Source: Vibrio sp.
GTDB lineage: Bacteria > Pseudomonadota > Gammaproteobacteria > Enterobacterales > Vibrionaceae
Direction of reading: 5' to 3'
Length of the DNA: 64,000 nucleotides
Assembly: GCA_028131545.1 (NCBI GenBank)
Contig: JAOICL010000006.1
Span: 49,004-113,003 of the forward strand
Positions 57,000 to 64,000 of this stretch are shown here, in pieces (within the stretch, counting starts at the first letter, position 1; every line of letters starts with the position of its first letter). The notes below the pieces were generated by a model. The model was given only the letters and a program-made list of their open reading frames with translations, was not told where the DNA came from and ran no database searches. The translations under genes were made by a program, and so were the position numbers.

Positions 57000-58106
57000 C
57001 TATTCTAACGTCTGGCTGGCATAGTGTTCTTCTTTAGAATGAATACGCAGATCTAAAGGCGATTCATCAAAACGCCATAAGTAGCTCATCGCTTCCAGTT
57101 TGAGTTGACGCTGGTCAGGAATAGACAACGCAATCGCATTATTGATCTCAGTCAGTATGCGTTTGTTTTGTTCAAAATCGATCGGCTCACCATAATTCAA
57201 GACTTCAAAGTGCAAGTGTGGCCCTGTCGTTCTCCCTGTATTCCCCGATAAACCAATAACTTGCCCTTTCTTTACTTTCTCGCCTTTGTTGACATAAATA
57301 CTGGATAAATGTAAATAACGCGTCGTGAAACCATTATGGTGTCGAATGGTAATGTAGTTTCCAGCAATGCGATCGAAACGCGCGGCCACTACCTCTCCTG
57401 AGCCAATCGTATTGATCTGAGTCCCCACAGGCGTTAAATAGTCGGTACCATAATGAGGTTTAATATTATCGGTTACTGGATGCAAACGGAATAAATCATA
57501 ATGTGAACTCACACCATAGCGCCCCTTAGTAGGTGATGTTAAAAAGACTTCTTCTTCTAAACGGCGACCACGATGGTCATAATAAAAGCCATCATGGTAT
57601 TGCATCGTAAAGAAATACGTCGAGTCGTCCTTATAAAAAAAAGCTTTGATACGAGTCACATCATTTTTATCAAAGGTCACCGCAAACTTCCCACCTTGGC
57701 TAGGCGTTCGCATGAAGTTGAATTTATTGTCCAGTGAGCTGGTTAAATAGGTAATCTGTTCAGAATTCATCCCTGCTTCAAAGGCCGATACATGAAATGA
57801 CCCATTGATTGAGCCAATAAAGGTACTGTCCCATTGTCGAGACTCCAAAGGGATCAAAGTGGAAGGCAAAACCATATTTTGCTCATCTAATGTTACCGAA
57901 CCATCCGATAACGTGTTTAACTCTTCTGATGACATTAAGTCATTGATAACGGCTGATTCTTCGGGCTCTAAACGCCAAGCCTCAGCACTTTCATCAGACC
58001 ACCCCTTTGTAGTCATCACAACGCTCAAACAAATTGAAGATACAGCGAATCGCACACACTTAATAAGTGCATGATTTGAAAAAACATTCACTGATAGCCT
58101 ATCCAT
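57000..58106 (-). CDS. M23 (LytM-type) metallopeptidase
   Basis: 368 residues. C-terminal M23 domain (about 210-320) with the metal-binding HYGTDYLTPVG (His and Asp) and HLHFEV, both of which bind zinc, and HHNGFTTRYLHLS. N-terminal hydrophobic segment (residues 14-38), so membrane-anchored or secreted; a middle domain resembling the Csd3-type region (FMRTPSQGGKFAVTFDKNDVTR). Cuts peptidoglycan cross-bridges. AAAGGAAG precedes the ATG. Confidence 0.9.
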   Translation of the reverse strand: MDRLSVNVFSNHALIKCVRFAVSSICLSVVMTTKGWSDESAEAWRLEPEESAVINDLMSSEELNTLSDGSVTLDEQNMVLPSTLIPLESRQWDSTFIGSINGSFHVSAFEAGMNSEQITYLTSSLDNKFNFMRTPSQGGKFAVTFDKNDVTRIKAFFYKDDSTYFFTMQYHDGFYYDHRGRRLEEEVFLTSPTKGRYGVSSHYDLFRLHPVTDNIKPHYGTDYLTPVGTQINTIGSGEVVAARFDRIAGNYITIRHHNGFTTRYLHLSSIYVNKGEKVKKGQVIGLSGNTGRTTGPHLHFEVLNYGEPIDFEQNKRILTEINNAIALSIPDQRQLKLEAMSYLWRFDESPLDLRIHSKEEHYASQTLE

Positions 58107-58337
58107 AGCGCTTCCTTTATAAACCTAATCCTAACTCAACAAGTTCATTTTACCCTAGATTTTTGACATAACCATGAAAAACTCGTAATAAAGTATGTCA
58201 CAATGGTATCGAGTATGGTCAGGATCACTCCAGACTTGCTGAAAAGGCGTTGCTTGTATATAGTCCTAGTAATTAAGCAATGAAATGTATGACTGTCGTA
58301 CTACTTTTTACTTCACCGTTTAGACAGAGAGGCTATT

Positions 58338-58607
58338 ATGAAAAAATTTCTTTTTACATTCATTGCAACTATTATTGGTATCTTTGCATTAATCTTCAGC
58401 CTAATCCTTGCTATCCCAGTAGCGATATTTGCTCTCATTACAGGGAAAAAGATCAAAAAGAACCTAGAAGAAGAGCTAAAAAAGCGTGGGTTCAATACGG
58501 CTCAAAATGGTTTTTCTCAACAGACCTCCCAATCACATCAAGATAAAGGGAATGTATACGATGGCGATTATGAAGAAGTTCATAAGGACCATCAAAAACT
58601 CCCATAA
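58338..58607 (+). CDS. Small membrane protein, 89 residues
   Basis: A single strong hydrophobic segment (residues 4-38, FLFTFIATIIGIFALIFSLI), then a basic helix (KKIKKNLEEELKKRGFN), a Gln-rich tail and an acidic end (DYEEVHKDHQ). GAGAGG lies upstream of the ATG. Family not recognised, but length and composition look real, because the codon pattern is clean and the region lies clear of other genes. Overlapping reverse-frame readings are artefacts. Confidence 0.7.
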   Translation: MKKFLFTFIATIIGIFALIFSLILAIPVAIFALITGKKIKKNLEEELKKRGFNTAQNGFSQQTSQSHQDKGNVYDGDYEEVHKDHQKLP

Positions 58608-58706
58608 GGTACCAAAGTAAACGTTTTCTCACGTTAACAATAAACAGAGTCACGGTACTCTTATCCATAAGTTAACAAGATACATTGATTACATAATGCA
58701 TAAATC

Positions 58707-58740
58707 AAAAAACAGCTCGCATTGGCGAGCTGTTTTTATT
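58707..58740. terminator. Bidirectional terminator
   Basis: AACAGCTCGC/GCGAGCTGTT stem with a 4-base loop and A/T tails on both sides. It serves the convergent chitinase 2 gene and possibly the small gene. Confidence 0.88.
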
Positions 58741-58791
58741 GAGGTAACGTTTAAATCAGATGTTAATTACACAGTAAGCAACGAATCCGCA

Positions 58792-60963
58792 TTATAAACG
58801 AATCCATGCGTCTCCCCAGTAATCACTGACTGCAGGTTCGTAGGATGCACTTGAGCACCAACCAGAATATGGCCATGGTTTACATTCATAGGCATTACCA
58901 TCCACCGCAACTACACGATCGCCCGCCTCATAAGCAGTACCCGCTTGATAAGCTGGATAGTCACTTGGTTCTGTTGTATTGCCCTCTTCATTGACGTACA
59001 ACATAAGTGAATCAGTATCACTTTTCTCACCCGAAGTTGTCGCAAAATTAAGAGAATAATTGCCTTTTACTGCATTAGGCATCGTAATACTTAAGGTGTT
59101 GTCACCCGCCACCAATGCAAAGGTTTCGGCATATTCACTAGAATCCGGAGCGTCAATTTTAACCACAGTCGATGCACTCTCAGGTACCACGGCATTAATC
59201 ATGAAGGTAACGGAACCTTGAGCAATAGCATAACTATTTTCTAATGATTCAAATGAAGCTTCAAACGATTGGTCGCCACCACCGATACAGCTTGTGTCGC
59301 TAATTTTTAACCATACACCATACGATTCTGATTCATTGGGTTCATCCCCTTGTGTCCACCACTTGTTTTCAAAGGTTTTTCCATTATGAGAGACTTGTTC
59401 ACCCGCTACTGAATAGGTGTTATCAGCGCTCCAAGGAGCAGGGCAATTCGATCCATCCGTCACTTCAACCACTCGATACTCTGTTGTGGTTTGACCCGCA
59501 CTGTCGGTCACCTGGTACGTTAACGTATTCAGGCCAAATTGTGAGGTGTTCACTTGACCATTAACGGTCACTTGGGAAGTTAAATCACCATCTTCTTCAT
59601 CCTGAGCGCTAACCCCTAACATTGGATCAAAATCAGAATCCAATAAAATAGACACATCCGATATCCCTTCAATGACCGGCTTCACGCTGTATACTTCAAC
59701 ATTACGAGCTTCTGCAGTTTCATTACCATCGCTGTCAATAACACGGTATGTCAGCGTATAATTGCCTAATGTATTGGTATCAACAAAGCCTTCAACGGTT
59801 ACATCTTGAGTCACATTACCATCTTCGCTATCCGTTGCAGATACATTTGCCATCGGGTCAAAATTGGAACCATGTTTGATTCGAGTATCGGTGACACCAG
59901 AAATAATCGGCTTACCGTTCTCTGGTTTTGGTGGATTTTGACTATGAATGAAAGGGCCGTACGTATTGACAAATTCAGAAGCATAACGCTGGCCATTCGC
60001 ATTGCTGGCCACTTGATCCCAGTTAATCGACCATGTCATCACACCACGTAAAGGTTGGCCCTGTGCTTCCATCATATCGAAAGCGTCATACAGATCCTGT
60101 GGACGTTGTACATAACCAGTTGCCGCTGCATCAATATTAGAAGGGATGCCAAACACTAATTTATGGTGAGGAATTTGAATGAAGCCTTTACCATTCGCCA
60201 CTTGATCGGCAATACAGTAAATAAACTCTTTCTTTAGTGCATCATTATTTTGGGCAACCCAGCCTAAGCCTAAATCGGGACACGAGACCCCATCTCCCCC
60301 TTGATTATAAAACTGCGGGGCAATAAAGTCGTAGTAACCTTCTAAATTATTAATATACGGATGATATTTGGCATTGCCGTTTGTCAGGTATGGGAACTCA
60401 GGTGCCATCGCTATCATGAAGTTTTTTCCCTGAGTACGATAATGATCTTTTACTAATTTCAATGCATTTGGGATCGCACTTGAGTTATCTGCTGCTGTAA
60501 TGGCTGTTTGCTCTAAATCAATGTCTAATCCATCAAAACCATACTCATCGGTTAAACGAATAATCTCATCCGCTAACCGCTGAACATCACTGGTATGGAT
60601 ATTAACATGAGCATCTGCACCGCCTAAAGAAATCATCACCGCACGGCCTTGACGATTTAACTCTGCAATTTGATCTTTAAATTCACTTTCACTCATTCCT
60701 GTTTCAGGGTCGAGTTTAAAGGTTGGAAAATCATCACCATCGTAGGTCTTCATAAATGAAACCATGACAACGTTATAACGAGAGTCGATCTCTTGTAATG
60801 TCAGTGCTTTGGATGTGCCACCTTTATAACCAGCGCCACCTTCCCAGTTATGCCAATAGCCAACCAACAAATTACCTTCAGGGTTCACCATCTCTTGGCC
60901 ATTTGCCAATGCTTGCCCTGTCACCATTGCTGCAATTGCAGCAGAAATCAATTTTAGTTTCAT
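58792..60963 (-). CDS. Secreted GH18 chitinase 2
   Basis: About 723 residues from the ATG at 60963 (MKLKLISAAIAAMVTGQALANG, signal peptide). GH18 domain (about 25-350) with catalytic DGLDIDLEQ near 145, but WE is replaced by LE as in the ChiD/ChiA-2-like subgroup; the acid Glu is kept. Two Ig-like DUF5011-type repeats (about 360-510), a type 3 chitin-binding module (CPAPWSADNTYSVAGEQVSHNG, about 517-562), a beta-rich middle (about 575-660), and a last carbohydrate-binding module (YPAYQAGTAYEAGDRVVAVDG). Together with chitinase 1 it provides differing chitinase activities. Confidence 0.95.
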   Translation of the reverse strand: MKLKLISAAIAAMVTGQALANGQEMVNPEGNLLVGYWHNWEGGAGYKGGTSKALTLQEIDSRYNVVMVSFMKTYDGDDFPTFKLDPETGMSESEFKDQIAELNRQGRAVMISLGGADAHVNIHTSDVQRLADEIIRLTDEYGFDGLDIDLEQTAITAADNSSAIPNALKLVKDHYRTQGKNFMIAMAPEFPYLTNGNAKYHPYINNLEGYYDFIAPQFYNQGGDGVSCPDLGLGWVAQNNDALKKEFIYCIADQVANGKGFIQIPHHKLVFGIPSNIDAAATGYVQRPQDLYDAFDMMEAQGQPLRGVMTWSINWDQVASNANGQRYASEFVNTYGPFIHSQNPPKPENGKPIISGVTDTRIKHGSNFDPMANVSATDSEDGNVTQDVTVEGFVDTNTLGNYTLTYRVIDSDGNETAEARNVEVYSVKPVIEGISDVSILLDSDFDPMLGVSAQDEEDGDLTSQVTVNGQVNTSQFGLNTLTYQVTDSAGQTTTEYRVVEVTDGSNCPAPWSADNTYSVAGEQVSHNGKTFENKWWTQGDEPNESESYGVWLKISDTSCIGGGDQSFEASFESLENSYAIAQGSVTFMINAVVPESASTVVKIDAPDSSEYAETFALVAGDNTLSITMPNAVKGNYSLNFATTSGEKSDTDSLMLYVNEEGNTTEPSDYPAYQAGTAYEAGDRVVAVDGNAYECKPWPYSGWCSSASYEPAVSDYWGDAWIRL

Positions 60964-61527
60964 CTCTCTCACCTTACTTAACATGGTTGCGATCTCTAGA
61001 TCGATATTTATTATTTTTGTGTTTTATTTTTAAGGACTTGATGTTCCTATTGTGGTGCTTTTTTATCAACATTGAGCTTACGATCGAAGACAAACGTTAG
61101 GTTCAAGTAAGCGCAATGTCATGTGTTCGTAAACACCATACCTCTAAAAAACGAAATGAATCAAGCGAGGTTATTCGTTCAAAAAACGCCATTTCATGTC
61201 AGCGTCATGATTGATAACAAAAGTCATAGTAATGTCATGAGATGAGTAAATTTCGTACATAGAAAGGCTGATTTTTCCGATGCAAAGCACAAACTAACGC
61301 AAAATTAACAATGTTAGAGTATTGTCAAAATCATCATCGATATCGTAAAGCGGATACACGAACGTAAAAATAAAGAGATAGAGAAGTGACAACAATATAT
61401 AGGTGAGAGAATAGAAAGTTTAAAGAATATAAGTAAATCGAATGCCGCTGATAGGGGGGAAGATACCCCCTATTGAATATAGTTCTATTAAATATTGTTC
61501 TACTGAAGATGGCTCCACTAAGTATTA
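60964..61527. other. Intergenic region with hairpin and 15-bp repeat
   Basis: 564 bases between chitinase 2 and the M61 peptidase gene, both on the minus strand. It contains a GC-rich hairpin (61452-61472) and part of a degenerate repeat (61471-61530), both listed separately. The chitinase 2 promoter lies in the left half (60964-61330), with no recognisable operator. Confidence 0.5.
61452..61472 (-). other. GC-rich hairpin
   Basis: TAGGGGG and CCCCCTA pair around a 7-base loop, 56 bases after the M61 peptidase stop codon; no T-run, so only a possible rho-independent terminator. Confidence 0.5.
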
Positions 61528-61530
61528 TTA
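61471..61530. repeat. Degenerate 15-bp direct repeat, four copies
   Basis: Units in register: TATTGAATATAGTTC, TATTAAATATTGTTC, TACTGAAGATGGCTC, CACTAAGTATTATTA, starting at 61471. The last unit includes the stop codon of the minus-strand peptidase gene. Confidence 0.6.
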
Positions 61531-63324
61531 ATGGCACTGCCATAGAGCCAGTTTATGTTCATCACTCACCGTCAGCGCCACCATTTCTTTAGGAGAAGAT
61601 ACCACTTTAAGTGACGCTGTCACTAAAAGTCCATTGCGAATAAAATCAACGGAATAATCTGTGTCTAATGACAGGTTATTAATAATAGCCTCATAATTAT
61701 TTGAAGAGACAGCGATCCTATCGATCGCAATGATCGTATCTTTTACCGCGATCCCTGCTTGTTCAGCCGGAGAGTGTTCAAGTATCTGTGTAACTTCAAT
61801 ACCAAGATCCAGCGCTTTAAAACCGATCCCAACAAAGGGAGCCTCTTCTTTAGAATACGCCTTCGTAATGGTTGATACCATCGACGGCTTATTGATCATC
61901 GAAACACCAAAATAAGGCATCACATTTCCGAGAGGAACGGGATTGGTCCCATTTAAAATATCAAAAAGATCCTGCCTGACTGATGCACCCGCAAGGGATT
62001 CAACAATAGTAAAAATATCGTTAAATTCTGTCCCCTGATACTCTTCTTGCTCACTTTGATAACGTAGCCATTGTCGACGCATAACATCATCAAGTGAGTA
62101 TTTCCCTGACGTTGTATTTCTAATGGTCAAATCCAACCATACTGCAACCAAAGCCCCTTTGGTGTAATAACTCACAATGTTATTGACCGCATCTGCTCCT
62201 TGCTGATAGAACTTAGTCCATGTGAAAAAGCTCGAATCGAGTAAGTTCTGTTTATATTGCCCTTGCCCACGACTGACTCTAGAGATCATTGCGCTAAGTA
62301 GTGTTAAATACTCATCGAAAGAAATGATACCTGCACGGTATAAACTGAAATCATCGTAATACGACGTAATGCCTTCATAAGCCCACAATTGTTGGGTATA
62401 CAACTCCTTATCCAGTTGATAGGGCATAAACTCCATCGGTTTGATTCGACACACACTCCAGAGGTGAAAGTATTCATGGGAGGCTAAGCTCAGAAAGTTT
62501 TTGTATCCATCAGAGACTTGAATTGGGTTATTTCTATTCGGGAGATCAAACGTAGAACAAATCAATGCCGTTGAGTTTTTATGCTCTAATCCCCCAAAAC
62601 CACTCGGTACAACATTGGTTAAAAACCAATATTCTTTAAATGGTAAGGAAGTATCATTGGGTTGGTTAAATAATCGAATATGATGCTGACACAATTTAGT
62701 GAGATCACGCTTTAAGCGCTCTCTATCTGCGTAATGTTTACCAGCCAGCACTAAATGATGAGAGACGCCAAACACATCAAATTCAATGCTTTCAAAATCC
62801 CCCAGCTCTACAGGACAATCAATAAGCTCGTCATAGTTGGCGGCGACATACGTGCCAAAATCATATTTTTTCGTCATCGATGAACGAGACAGCCCGGTTG
62901 CCACTTTCCAATTTGAAGCAAAGCTTGGTGTTTCAATCGTGACTTGATGGTTGCGCTCTTCAAACGTCGACACACATAAAAAAACACTACTGCCATTAAA
63001 AAAGCCACGAAACTGATCCAGATAGGCGGTTCGAACGGAGTCATCATACGCATAAATTTGATACGTCACTACACAAGGTCGCCCATCCGTTTTTATTGAA
63101 AACGTTTGCTTATCAATAAACGTGGTAGAAATAGAAGTTGAGTCGATCATAGCTTTAAGGTTTACGATATGTTTAGAAAAATCACGTACCATATAGGATC
63201 CAGGAATCCAGGCAGGCAAGGATAATTGAAGGGTTTCTTGCTGGTGCTCAGGAATCGCCAGCGTAATGGAATAAAGATGCTGCTTTGCCTGTTCACAGGA
63301 GATGGAATAATGAAGCGTGTTCAT
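61528..63324 (-). CDS. M61 glycyl aminopeptidase-like protein with PDZ domain
   Basis: About 598 residues from the ATG at 63324 (MNTLHYSISC); the longer frame to 63390 adds a hydrophobic stretch of poor start context. N-terminal beta domain (about 5-180), then the M61 catalytic domain with SHEYFHLWSVCRIKP carrying the HExxH zinc motif near 278, AYEGITSYYDDF, and a C-terminal PDZ domain (about 480-580: AKDTIIAIDRIAVSSNNYEAI). Cuts peptides with N-terminal glycine or small residues in related proteins. Located next to chitinase 2; no clear relation. Confidence 0.9.
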   Translation of the reverse strand: MNTLHYSISCEQAKQHLYSITLAIPEHQQETLQLSLPAWIPGSYMVRDFSKHIVNLKAMIDSTSISTTFIDKQTFSIKTDGRPCVVTYQIYAYDDSVRTAYLDQFRGFFNGSSVFLCVSTFEERNHQVTIETPSFASNWKVATGLSRSSMTKKYDFGTYVAANYDELIDCPVELGDFESIEFDVFGVSHHLVLAGKHYADRERLKRDLTKLCQHHIRLFNQPNDTSLPFKEYWFLTNVVPSGFGGLEHKNSTALICSTFDLPNRNNPIQVSDGYKNFLSLASHEYFHLWSVCRIKPMEFMPYQLDKELYTQQLWAYEGITSYYDDFSLYRAGIISFDEYLTLLSAMISRVSRGQGQYKQNLLDSSFFTWTKFYQQGADAVNNIVSYYTKGALVAVWLDLTIRNTTSGKYSLDDVMRRQWLRYQSEQEEYQGTEFNDIFTIVESLAGASVRQDLFDILNGTNPVPLGNVMPYFGVSMINKPSMVSTITKAYSKEEAPFVGIGFKALDLGIEVTQILEHSPAEQAGIAVKDTIIAIDRIAVSSNNYEAIINNLSLDTDYSVDFIRNGLLVTASLKVVSSPKEMVALTVSDEHKLALWQCH

Positions 63325-63525
63325 ACTGGGTTGCCTATTGATGATAGAAATGACCTTAACTAAGTATGCCAAAACTAAGTCGAGATACAAATCGCATTAA
63401 ACCAATTAAGAATACTAATGTAACGTTAAGCTGATGATTTATTGTATTTTAAATCCAATAAAGGTAAGGGTTCCACTTGTTGTTTTTACAATAGAAAGCC
63501 CCGCCGTCATTCCTATGCTCGCCAT
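63325..63525. other. AT-rich region before the 97-bp repeat array
   Basis: Upstream region of the M61 peptidase gene, merging into a partial repeat copy (CGTCATTCCTATGCTCGCC at 63505-63523). No gene is seen. Confidence 0.4.
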
Positions 63526-64000
63526 CGTCATTCCCATGAAAATGGGAATCTCACTCAGGGTAAATTAAGCGTGTGCATTAAGAGATTACCGCCTTCGCGG
63601 TAATGACGGAGTACGGGGGATTTTAGCTATGTTCATGCTTTCCCGTCGTCATTCCTATGCTTGCCGCCGTCATTCCCATGAAAATGGGAATCTCGCTTTA
63701 AGCTACTTGGACACGCGCATTAGGAGATTACCGCCTTCGCGGTAATGACGGAGTGTGGGGCTTGCGTCATTCCCATGAAAATGGGAATCTCACTTTGAGC
63801 TACTTGGGCGCGCGCATTAGAAGATTACCGCCTTCGCGGTAATGACGACGTGTGGAGTTTTCGTCATTCCCATAAAAATGGGAATCTCGCTTTGAGCTAC
63901 TTGGACGCGCGCATTAGAAGATTACCGCCTGCGCGGTAATGACGGAGTGTGGGGTTTTCGTCATTCCCATAAAAATGGGAATCTCGCTTTGAGCTACTTG
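63526..64000. repeat. 97-bp tandem repeat array of paired hairpins, truncated by window edge
   Basis: Copies of the ATTCCCAT...ATGGGAAT hairpin begin at 63526, 63668, 63765, 63862 and 63959. The last four are exactly 97 bp apart; the first spacing is 142 bp and includes an extra partial copy. Each full unit has the first hairpin (GAAA or AAAA loop), then a second hairpin ATTACCGC/GCGGTAAT. The unit begins CGTCATT and its second hairpin ends AATGACG, so the ends are inverted copies. Small differences in loops and stem-flanking bases indicate some sequence drift. The array extends beyond the right edge. It resembles REP/BIME-type or MITE-derived elements; no ORF or transposase is inside. Confidence 0.9.

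Noticed and set aside
61334..61543. 69-residue minus-strand frame with repeated TIFNR
   Set aside because: It arises from the 15-bp degenerate repeat and overlaps the stop codon of the peptidase gene; no ribosome binding site.
63526..64000. CRISPR array
   Set aside because: The repeats are 97 bp with no unique spacers between copies, and no cas genes are present. They are tandem hairpin units.
63500..64000. Integron attC sites or super-integron
   Set aside because: No integrase and no gene cassettes between the units; the hairpins lack the attC core sites.

Overview
The window looks like a Vibrionaceae chromosome, most likely the smaller chromosome of a Vibrio-like marine bacterium. The evidence is moderate, AT-leaning base composition, a LamB maltoporin and MalM pair, two secreted GH18 chitinases with chitin-binding modules, a VasH/Hcp type VI secretion locus, a BCCT osmolyte carrier, CHASE3 and dCache chemoreceptors, a DUF3187 protein and a Vibrio-type PdxH. 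Genus and replicon are inferred from gene content. No rRNA, tRNA, CRISPR array, prophage or intact insertion sequence was recognised.

Layout. 1-6.6 kb: the start of an unidentified minus-strand gene cut by the window edge, a periplasmic coiled-coil/PEGA protein, a solute-binding protein, and a 1314-residue Asp-rich (thrombospondin type 3) lipoprotein. 6.7-13.9 kb: a BCCT carrier behind a perfect CRP-type palindrome, a large lipoprotein, a Tat-type dienelactone hydrolase, a TatD-like hydrolase, a 43-residue membrane protein and an OsmC protein. 14-21.1 kb: lactate permease, then malM and lamB, then a divergent FAD/Fe-S D-lactate dehydrogenase, so lactate and maltodextrin uptake genes are interleaved. 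21.2-30.5 kb: MscS channel, HTH regulator, cold-shock protein, an ABC exporter coupled to a DUF445 protein, small unknowns, and a second PEGA protein fused to an FGE/SUMF-like domain. 30.7-32.5 kb: pdxH and a DUF3187 protein.

32.6-39.6 kb is the most distinctive part: a five-gene auxiliary T6SS operon (hcp, a DUF6484-like protein, an unknown 466-residue protein, DUF2169, and a degenerate ketosynthase-like protein). It is read leftward from a clear sigma-54 promoter and lies divergent from vasH, which encodes a sigma-54 activator. No vgrG, PAAR, recognisable effector or structural tss genes lie in the window, so this is a satellite locus.

39.7-64 kb: a ThiF/MoeB-like enzyme, a chemoreceptor, chitinase 1, a DUF2057 protein, a beta-helix/RTX protein, an orphan TRAP binding protein, hexose-6-phosphate mutarotase, a FAH-family protein, a CHASE3 chemoreceptor, an RluA-family pseudouridine synthase, an M23 peptidase, chitinase 2, an M61/PDZ peptidase, and finally a 97-bp tandem repeat array of paired hairpins that runs off the right edge.

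Functionally the window holds carbohydrate and lactate acquisition (LamB/MalM, chitinases, lactate permease and dehydrogenase), sensing (two chemoreceptors), osmotic adaptation (BCCT, MscS) and interbacterial competition (T6SS). Several intergenic regions contain degenerate 13-21 bp direct repeats, two of which end exactly over stop codons of minus-strand genes.
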